NCBI GenBank assembly: GCA_002712645.1
Contig: PAUH01000046.1
Location: 1-13,606 of the forward strand
Length of the DNA: 13,606 bases
Origin: Methanobacteriota archaeon
GTDB taxonomy: Archaea > Thermoplasmatota > Poseidoniia > Poseidoniales > Thalassarchaeaceae
Reading direction: 5' to 3'
Part shown: positions 6,465 through 13,518 of the stretch, piece after piece
Numbering within the stretch: position 1 is the stretch's first letter
How the letters are laid out: each line of letters begins with the position of its first letter
Notes under the pieces: generated by a model
Told to the model about the DNA's origin: nothing
The model's database searches: none
Seen by the model: the letters and a program-made list of their open reading frames with translations, nothing else
Program-made: the position numbers and the translations under genes

Positions 6465-7490
6465 TCACCCTCCAATTTGATACATGGCCCGTGATGGTCT
6501 CTGGAAAGCTTCTGTGCCAATACTATGTGAAAAGTGCTTCGCACCAACGCATGCTGCTAAAAGACCTTGTAATTCTTCGTCCGACCCACCTTCTCTCAGC
6601 AGGGTGCGAGCATCCCAGTCGGTGGTTGAAAAAAGGCAATTACGAAATTGGCCATCTGCGGTGAGCCGCAACCTGTCGCAACGATCACAAAATGGCTGCG
6701 AAACAGGATTTATAAACCCAACAATGCCACTGCCATCAACATAAGTATAGTCAATCGAGGGCTGCCCTGGATTGTTCCCTTTGATCTGTGACAGTTCACC
6801 TATATGCATTTCAATTATCTGACGAACTTCTCTACCCGTCAGGACATCCTCACGAGACCATGCATCCTCCGCATCGAGTGGCATGAATTCAATAAATCGC
6901 AAATGAAAACAGTGCGTCCTACAAAATTTGGCCAGCGGGACAATGTCTTGCTCCGTCAATCCACGAATCGAAACCGCATTCATTCGAATTGACCGAAACC
7001 CTTGTCGCCTCGCCTCTTCAAGCCCTTCGAGAATTCGCTGAAGTCCAGAACGACGCGCAATTTTTTCAAAACGAGCTTCATCAAGACTGTCGAGACTCAC
7101 ATTGAGTCGAGATAACCCAGCCCTGGCTAAACCTTCAGCCTGGTCTGCGAGCAGTAGGCCATTGGTGGTGAGGGCAACTTCTTGAATTTTTGGTAATTGA
7201 GTCAACTGTTCAATAAGTTGATAAAGCCTGGGTCGCATAAGTGGTTCACCGCCCGTTAAACGAATTGTCTGAATCCCCATTTCAGACGCGACATTCGCGC
7301 ACCTTGCTACTTCGTCATACGTCAACAGCCTTTGTTGACTCATAAAAGACGCTTCTAGCGGCATGCAATACCCGCATCGAAGATTACATCGATCTGTAAC
7401 ACTTATCCTGAGATCCGTATGGTGCCTACCAAACTCGTCAACAAGGCTTTTGTTGGCAGGTGCATCGAAGTCTTTTTCAGGAAAGCTCAT
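6465..7490 (-). CDS. moaA: GTP 3',8-cyclase (molybdenum cofactor biosynthesis protein A)
   Basis: Radical SAM enzyme that, together with MoaC, turns GTP into cyclic pyranopterin monophosphate, the first step of molybdenum cofactor synthesis. The 341 residues match the family length. The SAM cluster motif is DRCNLRCGYCMP (Cys 35, 39, 42) and the SAM-binding RLTGGEPLMRP follows (GGEP 80-83). The second, substrate-binding iron-sulfur cluster is at the C-terminus: PFCDRCDRLRLTADGQFRNC (Cys 268, 271, 285). The protein ends in Gly-Gly (YQIGG), as active MoaA does. The start is ATG 7490, with GGGAG seven bases upstream; a TTG three bases earlier is less likely. The gene overlaps the end of moaE by 14 bases. 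No moaC is present in the window. Confidence 0.97.
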   Translation of the reverse strand: MSFPEKDFDAPANKSLVDEFGRHHTDLRISVTDRCNLRCGYCMPLEASFMSQQRLLTYDEVARCANVASEMGIQTIRLTGGEPLMRPRLYQLIEQLTQLPKIQEVALTTNGLLLADQAEGLARAGLSRLNVSLDSLDEARFEKIARRSGLQRILEGLEEARRQGFRSIRMNAVSIRGLTEQDIVPLAKFCRTHCFHLRFIEFMPLDAEDAWSREDVLTGREVRQIIEMHIGELSQIKGNNPGQPSIDYTYVDGSGIVGFINPVSQPFCDRCDRLRLTADGQFRNCLFSTTDWDARTLLREGGSDEELQGLLAACVGAKHFSHSIGTEAFQRPSRAMYQIGG

Positions 7491-7953
7491 CAAAAGGCTC
7501 CCGTGAACATCGACTAGAATTTCCGGCTAGAGTGTCACTCTTTTCTGGGTGCACCCAAAAAGCTTCGGACTCATTAACCTGTCGCTTCCAAACAGGTACG
7601 ACTGCTTTAATTCTCTCCAAAAGCCATGATGCTGAAGCAAACGCCTCGGCTCGATGGATTGCAGAAACAGCAACAGCAATACTTACTTCACCAACAGAGA
7701 CCTTACCCAGTCTGTGCACGATCGAACATTTTATAATCTGAAACCTGACAACAGCCTGTTCATGCAGACGAAAAAGTTCTTTTCTAGCTAGTGTTTCGTA
7801 TGCATCATACTCAAGCCAGTCTGTTCTGAGACCATCTGTCTCTTGCCGTGTCGTGCCAGTAAATAACACATTCGCTCCTGCGCGTTCGCTCGCAACACGT
7901 GAAAGCACGAGCGATACATCGATCGGATCATCCGTGAGATCAACCTGCAGCAT
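7477..7953 (-). CDS. moaE: Molybdopterin synthase catalytic subunit
   Basis: Large subunit of molybdopterin synthase, which with thiocarboxylated MoaD inserts two sulfurs into cyclic pyranopterin monophosphate. 158 residues, normal for the family. Motifs visible: GANVLFTGTTR (Arg36), LEYDAYETLARKEL, HRLGKVSVGEVSI, the HR pair at 100-101 (SAIHRAEAF), and the active-site region ERIKAVVPVWKR with Lys116 and Lys123, equivalent to the two essential lysines of the E. coli protein. The usual acidic residue after WKR is Gln here. The last 20 residues (TLAGNSSRCSREPFDELS) look non-conserved. The start is ATG 7953 with GGAGG eight bases upstream; that site is also the pair of glycine codons ending moaD. 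moaD stops four bases before this start. Confidence 0.96.
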   Translation of the reverse strand: MLQVDLTDDPIDVSLVLSRVASERAGANVLFTGTTRQETDGLRTDWLEYDAYETLARKELFRLHEQAVVRFQIIKCSIVHRLGKVSVGEVSIAVAVSAIHRAEAFASASWLLERIKAVVPVWKRQVNESEAFWVHPEKSDTLAGNSSRCSREPFDELS

Positions 7954-7957
7954 TCAC

Positions 7958-8254
7958 CTAACCTCCACTCACTGGAGGAATGACCGCTATCTCTGAATCG
8001 GAACAAAGAACCTCATCGTCTGTTGCATAGCGACCATCGACAGCAATAGCGCTTCGGGACAACAACGAGGCCACCTTCGGCAACTGAGTCCCTAGGGCAT
8101 AACGAACCTCTGACACTGTAAAGTGTTTGACAGAAACCCGAAGCTCTTTCACTCCAGCCAACTCCGCAACGCCTGCAAAAAGTTTTACAGACACCTCGCC
8201 CGTAGTACGTTCTGATTTTAGACGACCATCGCTACTTACAATGTTTTTGTTCAC
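7958..8254 (-). CDS. moaD: Molybdopterin synthase sulfur carrier subunit
   Basis: Ubiquitin-like sulfur carrier whose C-terminal Gly-Gly is adenylated, converted to a thiocarboxylate and used by MoaE. The ending EIAVIPPVSGG is diagnostic. The beta-grasp part begins at VSVKLFAGVAELAG. The start is not settled. GTG at 8254 has AGGAA seven bases upstream and gives 98 residues, about 15-20 more than a standard MoaD. TTG at 8284 would give 108 residues. GTG at 8194, directly before SVKLFAG, would give 78 residues, closest to the usual length, but its GGGCGAG site is only weakly placed. It is the first gene of a compact operon with moaE, moaA, the desulfurase-like gene and the cysteine-cluster gene. 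The 237 bases before it contain no clear gene. Confidence 0.93.
   Translation of the reverse strand: MNKNIVSSDGRLKSERTTGEVSVKLFAGVAELAGVKELRVSVKHFTVSEVRYALGTQLPKVASLLSRSAIAVDGRYATDDEVLCSDSEIAVIPPVSGG
7962..7966 (-). promoter_or_regulatory. moaE ribosome site made of the moaD Gly-Gly codons
   Basis: The bases GGAGG at 7966-7962 form the GGA GGT codons of the two terminal glycines of MoaD. They lie eight bases before the moaE ATG (7953), a near-ideal Shine-Dalgarno sequence. Ribosomes finishing moaD therefore terminate on the moaE initiation site, which would favour balanced subunit synthesis. Confidence 0.7.
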
Positions 8255-8491
8255 AAACAATTTCCTACACCACTTCGGATCCAACTCTCTTGATAAGCTT
8301 TACGACAGTAGATAACACCGGTACAAACCCAGACACTGTAGCTGAAAGTACAACCAGTCAATGTTTTTGTTGTTCGTTGTTCCCAGCATTATCAAAAATC
8401 GTACCGCCCTCAACGCCTCCTCTTTGATCTTCGACCAAACACATCCAAGCCGAGTCGTGGTGCCCTTCCACTTATTAGGCAACCCCCTGGC
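8255..8491. other. Spacer upstream of moaD
   Basis: 237 bases between the zinc-ribbon gene and moaD. It should contain the moaD promoter if the operon has its own. On the - strand a TTGACT occurs within it, but no convincing -10 follows at the right distance. A 60-codon frame (8482-8300, -) begins with TTG, has no ribosome site and no recognisable family. I could not recognise or exclude a molybdenum-cofactor riboswitch by eye. Confidence 0.4.
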
Positions 8492-8980
8492 TCAGAACGG
8501 ACGATTAGACTGTCGCTCTCTCGCAGCCTGCTGCCGATATTTCTCATGCGTTTCGAGATTGAAATTTCCAAACTCACTCATTCCATCAGTACCCGTGTAT
8601 CGTGCACCGCAGCGGTAGCATGTCAGACAATCCGGCACAACGAAGAACAGAATGACATCAAGCAATGCTGTGCTAAAGAGAATGCCAAAAGTCCAAAATA
8701 AATCTCGATAGCCCCAGGCGACACAACTCATGGCGAGCCCAACAACAACGATTGCAATGCCGAGTCGCTGTGGAAAGTTTTTCCTGACAAACAACTCCGT
8801 GCTGGGACAAACCAAACACCGATTCAGTCGCGGCTGAGCATTTTTTTCAGAAACCTGAATCGCCCCTTGCGGAACGGCAACACTCTGACCACATGCTGGG
8901 CATATAATCGACGAAGCTTCTTCAACTGACGTCTGATAAATACCCATCTGACAGGCCGGACACGCACACACAATATTCAT
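8492..8980 (-). CDS. Zinc-ribbon protein with two membrane segments, function unknown
   Basis: 162 residues. The N-terminus carries CPAC (7, 10) and CPAC (27, 30), a zinc-ribbon arrangement like those that begin many bacterial zinc-ribbon membrane proteins. A third pair, CLVCPSTELFVRKNFPQRLG (Cys 55, 58), leads into two hydrophobic segments (about 73-90 and 93-116). Then comes a fourth group, CLTCYRCGARY (Cys 118, 121, 124), and a polar tail with ETHEKYRQQAARERQ. The layout suggests metal-stabilised cytoplasmic knobs on both sides of a membrane hairpin. The ATG overlaps the stop of the upstream membrane-protein gene (ATGA, 8980-8977) and has AAGG six bases upstream, so the two are probably made together. 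No enzyme motif is seen. The function is unknown to me. Confidence 0.8.
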   Translation of the reverse strand: MNIVCACPACQMGIYQTSVEEASSIICPACGQSVAVPQGAIQVSEKNAQPRLNRCLVCPSTELFVRKNFPQRLGIAIVVVGLAMSCVAWGYRDLFWTFGILFSTALLDVILFFVVPDCLTCYRCGARYTGTDGMSEFGNFNLETHEKYRQQAARERQSNRPF

Positions 8981-9825
8981 GCTGTACCTTCACTCCATAT
9001 TTCCTGTCGAGCCGGCTCCGCCACAGGATTGCCAACCTTTACTGTCATCCCAAGAAGTTGTGCGGTCAATTCTCCCAAAATGACCGCCAGGCACGCCACA
9101 TAAAGAATTCCTGTTGCACTTTGTGTATTTGGTATATCCAAAGTCATACGACTCATAAGCAAGAGAATTGGAAGTCCAATGAGTCCCGCCAACCAGCGGA
9201 GCCAGAGCAACGCCACGCCCGTAGCATCCAGGCCTCCATTAGCCCCAGAGGTGGCTGCAGTAACCGCTCGAAAAAAGGTAGACGACAACGAATCGCTACT
9301 GTCTTCGATATTCCCAAACTGCCAGATGATCATTGCCACAACCAGAAAAAACAGAAGGCCCCATGCGAAAAGCGTCTGATCGATTGATCGTCGTAACACA
9401 TCCACCCGCATACCAGGCGCATTAAGGTACCAGTGTCCAAGAAGCATCGCATTGACCGTAAACCCAATCAGACAGCCTGAGAGAATTCGTACTCCAACTT
9501 GAGCAGTTGCGAATTCACCCGTCAGGGCAGTTGCAGCAGCGCAGAGCACCGCGGCTCCACCACAGCAAACAAGGCCTGGTTGGCGGCGATCTGCGTACCA
9601 CAACACACTGCCAACCCATGAAACAATTGCAGCAATAGACAGAAGCCATGTATTTGCATTCAAACCCAGTGTTGATGACAGCAGTGCGGCGAATGTCGTA
9701 AGCCCGAGCAAAACAAGCGTATTCACACGAAAGAAGCCGCTTGGGACAAGGGCCGCCGGAGTGATACACAGCCCGACCGCGAGCCCAAAACTAAAGCGAC
9801 AAAGAAAATCTACAAGCAGGTTCAT
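8977..9825 (-). CDS. Polytopic membrane protein, function unknown
   Basis: 282 residues, strongly hydrophobic, with about eight membrane segments by eye (roughly residues 5-25, 35-55, 59-77, 84-103, 114-134, 150-171, 202-225, 235-260). The most distinctive text is NAMLLGHWYLNAPGM followed by a basic RVDVLRRSIDQ, placed at the end of segment five. A His-Trp-Tyr motif at a membrane edge could bind a metal or haem, but this is speculation. There is no transporter signature that I recognise. The start is ATG 9825; no good ribosome site precedes it, and the 97-base gap to folE shows no clear promoter. It overlaps the downstream zinc-ribbon gene by four bases, so the pair is likely one functional unit. 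Confidence 0.8.
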   Translation of the reverse strand: MNLLVDFLCRFSFGLAVGLCITPAALVPSGFFRVNTLVLLGLTTFAALLSSTLGLNANTWLLSIAAIVSWVGSVLWYADRRQPGLVCCGGAAVLCAAATALTGEFATAQVGVRILSGCLIGFTVNAMLLGHWYLNAPGMRVDVLRRSIDQTLFAWGLLFFLVVAMIIWQFGNIEDSSDSLSSTFFRAVTAATSGANGGLDATGVALLWLRWLAGLIGLPILLLMSRMTLDIPNTQSATGILYVACLAVILGELTAQLLGMTVKVGNPVAEPARQEIWSEGTA

Positions 9826-9922
9826 ATCTGTTGATTCACAGTGTTCCTAAAAATGGATCGGAACGTACACCTCGCGGAGTCAGCAAGCAACAAAACTCCA
9901 TCGCACACGAACCAACGCGCAC

Positions 9923-10555
9923 TCAATTTTTCCCATTAATAAGCGACATGACCTCAGCTCGGCTGGAGATATTTGCTCGGAAAATTCCTTTCACGGCTGA
10001 AGTCACACAAAGACTTCCTGGTTTTCGCACTCCCCGAATAGTCATGCATGTGTGAGATGCCTCCAGAACAACAGCGACTCCCTTCGCCCCAAGATCATGC
10101 TCTAGTAAATCAGCAATTTGTTCAGTCATACGCTCTTGGACCTGTGGCTTATGGGACACTGCCTCAACCACTCTTGCCAACTTACTGAGACCCAACACGC
10201 GACCATTCGGTATGTATCCAATGTGTGCGTGCCCCATAAAAGGCAACAGATGATGCTCACACATACTATGAAAGGCAATGTCACGAACTAAGACGAGTTC
10301 ATCGTACTTCTCAGTGAATGCCTTTCCCAGATGACGCCGTGGATCATCATGTAATCCACTGAACATTTCAGCATACATGCGAGCAACACGAGCAGGTGTT
10401 TCAAGCAATCCTTCCCGATCTGGATCTTCACCTATTGCAGTAAGAATTTCCCGAACAGCGGCCTCTATTCTTTGATGGTCAACGACTTGAGTGGCACCTC
10501 CCTGCCCAGAGGCGATTGATGTCGGATCATCTGATTCTTTACGACTCGTGCTCAT
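9923..10555 (-). CDS. folE: GTP cyclohydrolase I
   Basis: Converts GTP to 7,8-dihydroneopterin triphosphate, the entry step to folate and other pterins. The 210 residues are normal for the FolE1 type. The zinc ligands are present with E. coli spacing: Cys99 and His102 in [12 protein letters not shown], and Cys170 in [11 protein letters not shown]. Other signatures are [42 protein letters not shown] and the closing [17 protein letters not shown]. The first 25 residues are polar and variable. The ATG at 10555 lacks any Shine-Dalgarno sequence, and a possible promoter ends only nine bases before it (see 10565-10593). Upstream in the same direction, after about 210 bases, is the LON-domain gene. 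It is not adjacent to other folate genes here. Confidence 0.97.
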   Translation of the reverse strand: MSTSRKESDDPTSIASGQGGATQVVDHQRIEAAVREILTAIGEDPDREGLLETPARVARMYAEMFSGLHDDPRRHLGKAFTEKYDELVLVRDIAFHSMCEHHLLPFMGHAHIGYIPNGRVLGLSKLARVVEAVSHKPQVQERMTEQIADLLEHDLGAKGVAVVLEASHTCMTIRGVRKPGSLCVTSAVKGIFRANISSRAEVMSLINGKN

Positions 10556-10564
10556 TTTTTGAGT

Positions 10565-10593
10565 TTAACACCTAACTGTTCAAAATCTGTCAC
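10565..10593 (-). promoter_or_regulatory. Possible promoter close to the folE start
   Basis: On the - strand, GTGACA (10593-10588, five of six -35 consensus bases) and TGTTAA (10570-10565, three of six -10 bases) are separated by 17 bases. Transcription would begin within a few bases of the folE ATG (10555). Together with the missing ribosome site, this fits a leaderless or nearly leaderless message. The -10 match is poor. Confidence 0.25.
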
Positions 10594-10765
10594 TCTAGTT
10601 TAGAAGACCGTACTTTACACTGCCATGCAGTGAAAAGCAGCAAACTTTTTGCCTTCCAAAAGCCAACAAAACCAAGAATTCATCCCTTTTTATCGTTGCG
10701 AGCAATACCCGTCCTCTTCCTCCTCGAAGGTGACCAATGGAGTTAAGAGCACGTCGTGCGAAGAG

Positions 10766-11461
10766 TCAGTTCGTGCTGAAAGCCGGCGGAAACGTTCGCC
10801 GGGTAGCGTTAGGCCGACCACTCTTACTCAGTGCACCCAAGAGAACGTGCACGCGGTCAACCACATTGCTTGTTTTCAGAAGAGATAGCTTTGTCTTCAA
10901 GTTTAGCTCAGCCGTGTAGGCAACAATATCAGCGAGCATCCCGAGAGTAATCTGGCTACCCAGAAGCTCATCAATCTGATCATACGAAGTCGGGAGTTTT
11001 GTCATGGAACGTTTAAATGCCACCAGTAGTTGCTTTTGCAAACCTACGATCTCTTCTGCTGAAGAATGCGGGGGCACGTGGTCTTCAACAATCTCGGCCT
11101 CTGAGACACGAAAAGGCTTGGTGGGTGGTAACTCTTCCTGCAATTGAATTCGACGAACTCCTAGAAGCAATACATTGTAGGTCCCTTCCGGGGTCTGCTG
11201 ATACGTTGCTATCCGACAAAGGCATGCCATTGATTCAAGAGCCGGACGGCCCTCATAATCAACCTCCCAGCCCGGCGCCAATACACCCAAGGCAATAAGT
11301 TTGTCATCGGAGAGTGCCTCTTCGAACAACGAACGGTATCGAGGTTCAAAGATATGTATGGCTTGCATCACGTGCGGGAACATAATGAGATTCGGAAGTG
11401 GAAAAAGCCGTGCGAATCCTGAAAAATCGTCCGGAGTAAAAGCGAGGGTATCATCATTCAT
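10766..11461 (-). CDS. Stand-alone LON N-terminal (substrate-binding) domain protein
   Basis: 231 residues consisting of the Lon N-terminal (LAN) domain alone, without the ATPase and protease parts of Lon. The hallmark is at residues 19-45: RLFPLPNLIMFPHVMQAIHI followed by FEPRYRSL. Further typical parts are the GRPALESMACLCRIATYQQT strand region, the NVLLLGVRRI segment and a C-terminal helical bundle. Such proteins are widespread and of unclear job. The start is ATG 11461, eight bases after GGAGG (11474-11470); the GTG at 11470 and ATG at 11467 in the same frame overlap or crowd this site. It overlaps the end of the DUF309 gene by eight bases, so the two are surely co-transcribed. That pairing is the best hint to its role, though I cannot name one. 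Confidence 0.9.
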   Translation of the reverse strand: MNDDTLAFTPDDFSGFARLFPLPNLIMFPHVMQAIHIFEPRYRSLFEEALSDDKLIALGVLAPGWEVDYEGRPALESMACLCRIATYQQTPEGTYNVLLLGVRRIQLQEELPPTKPFRVSEAEIVEDHVPPHSSAEEIVGLQKQLLVAFKRSMTKLPTSYDQIDELLGSQITLGMLADIVAYTAELNLKTKLSLLKTSNVVDRVHVLLGALSKSGRPNATRRTFPPAFSTN

Positions 11462-11882
11462 CGGCATCACCTCCGTTCACCAAGGGCGGCGGATCAAGGT
11501 GAATTTCTGGCAACGTTTCTGGATCAAGTTCGATCTTTGGAAAGTTCTCTGTACTTGCGGCCACTTCTTTGAGGCACTCATCAAAAGCTTTAAAAAATTG
11601 ATCTAGGTGAAGCCCAAGGTAATAGGAGCCGTAAGGCTCAAGATACCCATGGACGCTGCCATGAAGTTTTCGAGCCCCTCGAATATTACCGTTACCAAAA
11701 TGGTGCAAGGCAACAGCCGCTTGAATGAGACCTTGGTAGAACTTCCTTGATGGACCACGGTACTCTGTCCACAGCTCTTCCCAGACCTCATGGCATTCGT
11801 AGTAATCGCACTCATTAAATTTAACGATGCCTGCCAAATAAAGCGGATCGTATTCTGAAGGATCAAACAATTCAGAGACCAT
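11454..11882 (-). CDS. DUF309 family protein
   Basis: 142 residues of the DUF309 family, a helical domain without known activity. The signature is at ECDYYECHEVWEELW, then GPSRKFYQGLIQAAVALHHF and GNIRGARKLH. The acidic, proline-rich C-terminal tail (about 35 residues, KIELDPETLPEIHLDPPPL) lies outside the domain. Two starts are possible. ATG 11882 has a full AGGAGG four bases upstream and gives the usual family N-terminus. ATG 11924 is 14 codons earlier and has AGGA nine bases upstream. I prefer 11882 but not strongly. The gene is divergent from nth. Its last codons (GGA GGT) supply the ribosome site of the LON-domain gene. Function unknown. Confidence 0.88.
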   Translation of the reverse strand: MVSELFDPSEYDPLYLAGIVKFNECDYYECHEVWEELWTEYRGPSRKFYQGLIQAAVALHHFGNGNIRGARKLHGSVHGYLEPYGSYYLGLHLDQFFKAFDECLKEVAASTENFPKIELDPETLPEIHLDPPPLVNGGDADE

Positions 11883-11985
11883 CGGACCTCCTAAGCAAGC
11901 AACTGCAACATCTATACTATCCATCTATTGAAATCCTAGCATCGACGTGGCGAGAGCGGAGGCTCATGGTACTCTGAAGCTTGAA

Positions 11986-12717
11986 ATGAGACCGAAATCG
12001 ACATCTAAGACGCCATCGGAGACCCCACGCACACATATTGTGCCAAGCAGAGAAACTCGGCTGCAGCGAAGGGAACGGAGTCTCCAGATTGTAGATCGCC
12101 TTGAAGAACTCTATCCGGATGCAGACTGCTCGCTCAGGTTCAAGAACCCCTTCGAACTCCTCATAGCGACAATCTTGTCAGCCCAATGCACCGATAAACG
12201 TGTAAATCTGGTCACTATTGATCTATTTAAGCAGTGGCCAAACCCTCACAAAATGTCAGCAGCAAGCATTGCAGAACTCGAAAATGCAGTAAAAACAACC
12301 GGATTCTTTCGAGCGAAGGCCAAAAACATCCAGGGATGCTGCAGCAAACTCGTTGATCAATTCGAAGGGAATGTTCCTCAAACAGTTGAGGAGTTGACCT
12401 CCCTGCCGGGAGTCGGCCGAAAAACTGCCAACGTCGTCCTAGGTAGTGCTTTCGGTTTGGCTGAAGGTGTCGTTGTTGATACACACGTCGGTCGTATTTC
12501 TCGTCGACTTGCCCTGACAAAAGCAAAAGATGCCATTCGGGCAGAGCGAGACCTTGTACGGGAAATCCCCCGAAACCACTGGGTCGCCATAAGCCATCGT
12601 TTGATTCAGCATGGGAGAGGCACCTGCCTTGCTCGTAAACCTCGCTGTGCCGGCTGCGGACTTGAAGACCTTTGCCCAAAAGTGGGACTCCCAAGGCATC
12701 TGAAAAAATCTCGGTGA
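11986..12717 (+). CDS. nth: Endonuclease III (DNA glycosylase/AP lyase)
   Basis: Base-excision repair enzyme that removes oxidised pyrimidines and cleaves abasic sites. The helix-hairpin-helix block is LTSLPGVGRKTANVVLGSAFG, containing the catalytic lysine; the catalytic aspartate is in VVVDTHVGRISRRL. Earlier, PFELLIATILSAQCTDKRVN is the typical N-terminal helix region. The four-cysteine iron-sulfur loop is complete: CLARKPRCAGCGLEDLC (spacing 6, 2, 5). The start is uncertain. ATG 11986 gives 243 residues and a basic 30-residue extension over the E. coli enzyme; a GTG at 11947 would add 13 more. Neither has a strong ribosome site. It is divergent from DUF309 and is followed 120 bases later by dcd on the same strand. 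Confidence 0.96.
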   Translation: MRPKSTSKTPSETPRTHIVPSRETRLQRRERSLQIVDRLEELYPDADCSLRFKNPFELLIATILSAQCTDKRVNLVTIDLFKQWPNPHKMSAASIAELENAVKTTGFFRAKAKNIQGCCSKLVDQFEGNVPQTVEELTSLPGVGRKTANVVLGSAFGLAEGVVVDTHVGRISRRLALTKAKDAIRAERDLVREIPRNHWVAISHRLIQHGRGTCLARKPRCAGCGLEDLCPKVGLPRHLKKSR

Positions 12718-12728
12718 TATGATTTTTT
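12703..12728 (+). terminator. Possible weak terminator at the end of nth
   Basis: AAAAAATC (12703-12710) and GATTTTTT (12721-12728) are inverted repeats around ten bases that include the nth stop codon, followed by two more T's. The stem is almost entirely A/T, so it would be weak as an intrinsic terminator, although the T-run is suitable. Confidence 0.28.
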
Positions 12729-12837
12729 TTAAGACATTTTCTCATCAAATCCTTACAATCGAATTCTGGCTCTGGGAAAATTTTAACTTCCCTCTGAGCC
12801 GCGGATTACGCCACCGCACTTCGCAAGGAAACCCCGA

Positions 12838-13425
12838 ATGATTCTCTCAGGCCATGAGATCCGGAAGCAACTTGGCGACAATATTCATATCGATCCATTT
12901 GATGACAAAAGGCTCAATCCCAATAGCTATAACCTTTCACTTCACGACGAACTTCTTGTCTACGAAGAAATTGTTCTCGACATGCGAAAGAGTAATCGAG
13001 TAGCACGAGTGCAAATTCCAGAAGAGGGACTGGTCCTGACCCCCAACCAACTCTATCTGGGACGGACTGTTGAACGAACAGAGACTCACAATCTTGTTCC
13101 AATGATCGAAGGGCGTAGTTCAATTGGCAGACTAGGATTATTTGTACATGTCACCGCTGGCTTCGGTGACGTTGGCTTTGCTGGATATTGGACGCTGGAA
13201 ATGTTCGCTGTTCAACCTGTGAAGATCTACCCTGGTGTTCCCATTTGCCAAATATTCTTTCATCAGATCACTGGCGAAATTACAGAATATTCAAGCGACA
13301 AATATCAACACAATCGTGACATCCAACCCAGCATGATGTTTCGTGAACTGGGCGGAGACACAAGTGACGAACAACTAGAACTTGCTTTCTCCGGTGGACG
13401 AAATGCTATACAGCCTCCCCGATGA
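12838..13425 (+). CDS. dcd: dCTP deaminase
   Basis: Trimeric enzyme that deaminates dCTP to dUTP, feeding thymidylate synthesis. 195 residues, the normal length. The N-terminus MILSGHEIRKQL and RLNPNSYNLSL are typical. The active-site motif is EGRSSIGRLGLFVHVTAGFG (Arg93, Ser94, Ser95, Arg98), and the catalytic glutamate is Glu121 in GYWTLEMF, 28 residues after the arginine as in the E. coli enzyme. The nucleotide-closing C-terminal segment reads SSDKYQHNRDIQPSMMF. Whether this form also hydrolyses dUTP, as bifunctional relatives do, cannot be decided by eye. The ATG at 12838 is well supported by AAGGAA seven bases upstream (12825-12830). It follows nth in the same direction after 120 bases. 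Confidence 0.95.
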   Translation: MILSGHEIRKQLGDNIHIDPFDDKRLNPNSYNLSLHDELLVYEEIVLDMRKSNRVARVQIPEEGLVLTPNQLYLGRTVERTETHNLVPMIEGRSSIGRLGLFVHVTAGFGDVGFAGYWTLEMFAVQPVKIYPGVPICQIFFHQITGEITEYSSDKYQHNRDIQPSMMFRELGGDTSDEQLELAFSGGRNAIQPPR

Positions 13426-13518
13426 TCGACACATGACTTGGCACAGTGGTGCTGCATGCGTATTGCTGTTTCTGGCTTGCCACATATCTCACGTACTCCT
13501 ACTTTCGGCTGATAAAAA

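Noticed and set aside
8300..8482. 60-codon - strand frame between the zinc-ribbon gene and moaD
   Set aside because: TTG start without a ribosome site, no recognisable domain; treated as spacer.
8255..8491. Molybdenum-cofactor riboswitch upstream of moaD
   Set aside because: Expected place for one, but I could not trace the required helices; a covariance-model scan for the Moco RNA motif would decide.
10595..10705. 36-codon - strand ORF between the LON-domain gene and folE, TTG start with AGAGGA six bases upstream
   Set aside because: The ribosome site is good, but the start is TTG, no family is recognised and the text looks random; not called without conservation evidence.
10783..10802. 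G/C-rich inverted repeat CCGGCG...CGCCGG near the end of the LON-domain gene
   Set aside because: Lies within coding sequence and has no U-tract on the transcribed side; not a convincing terminator.
12227..12748. 173-codon - strand frame over nth
   Set aside because: Antisense shadow of the secure nth gene.
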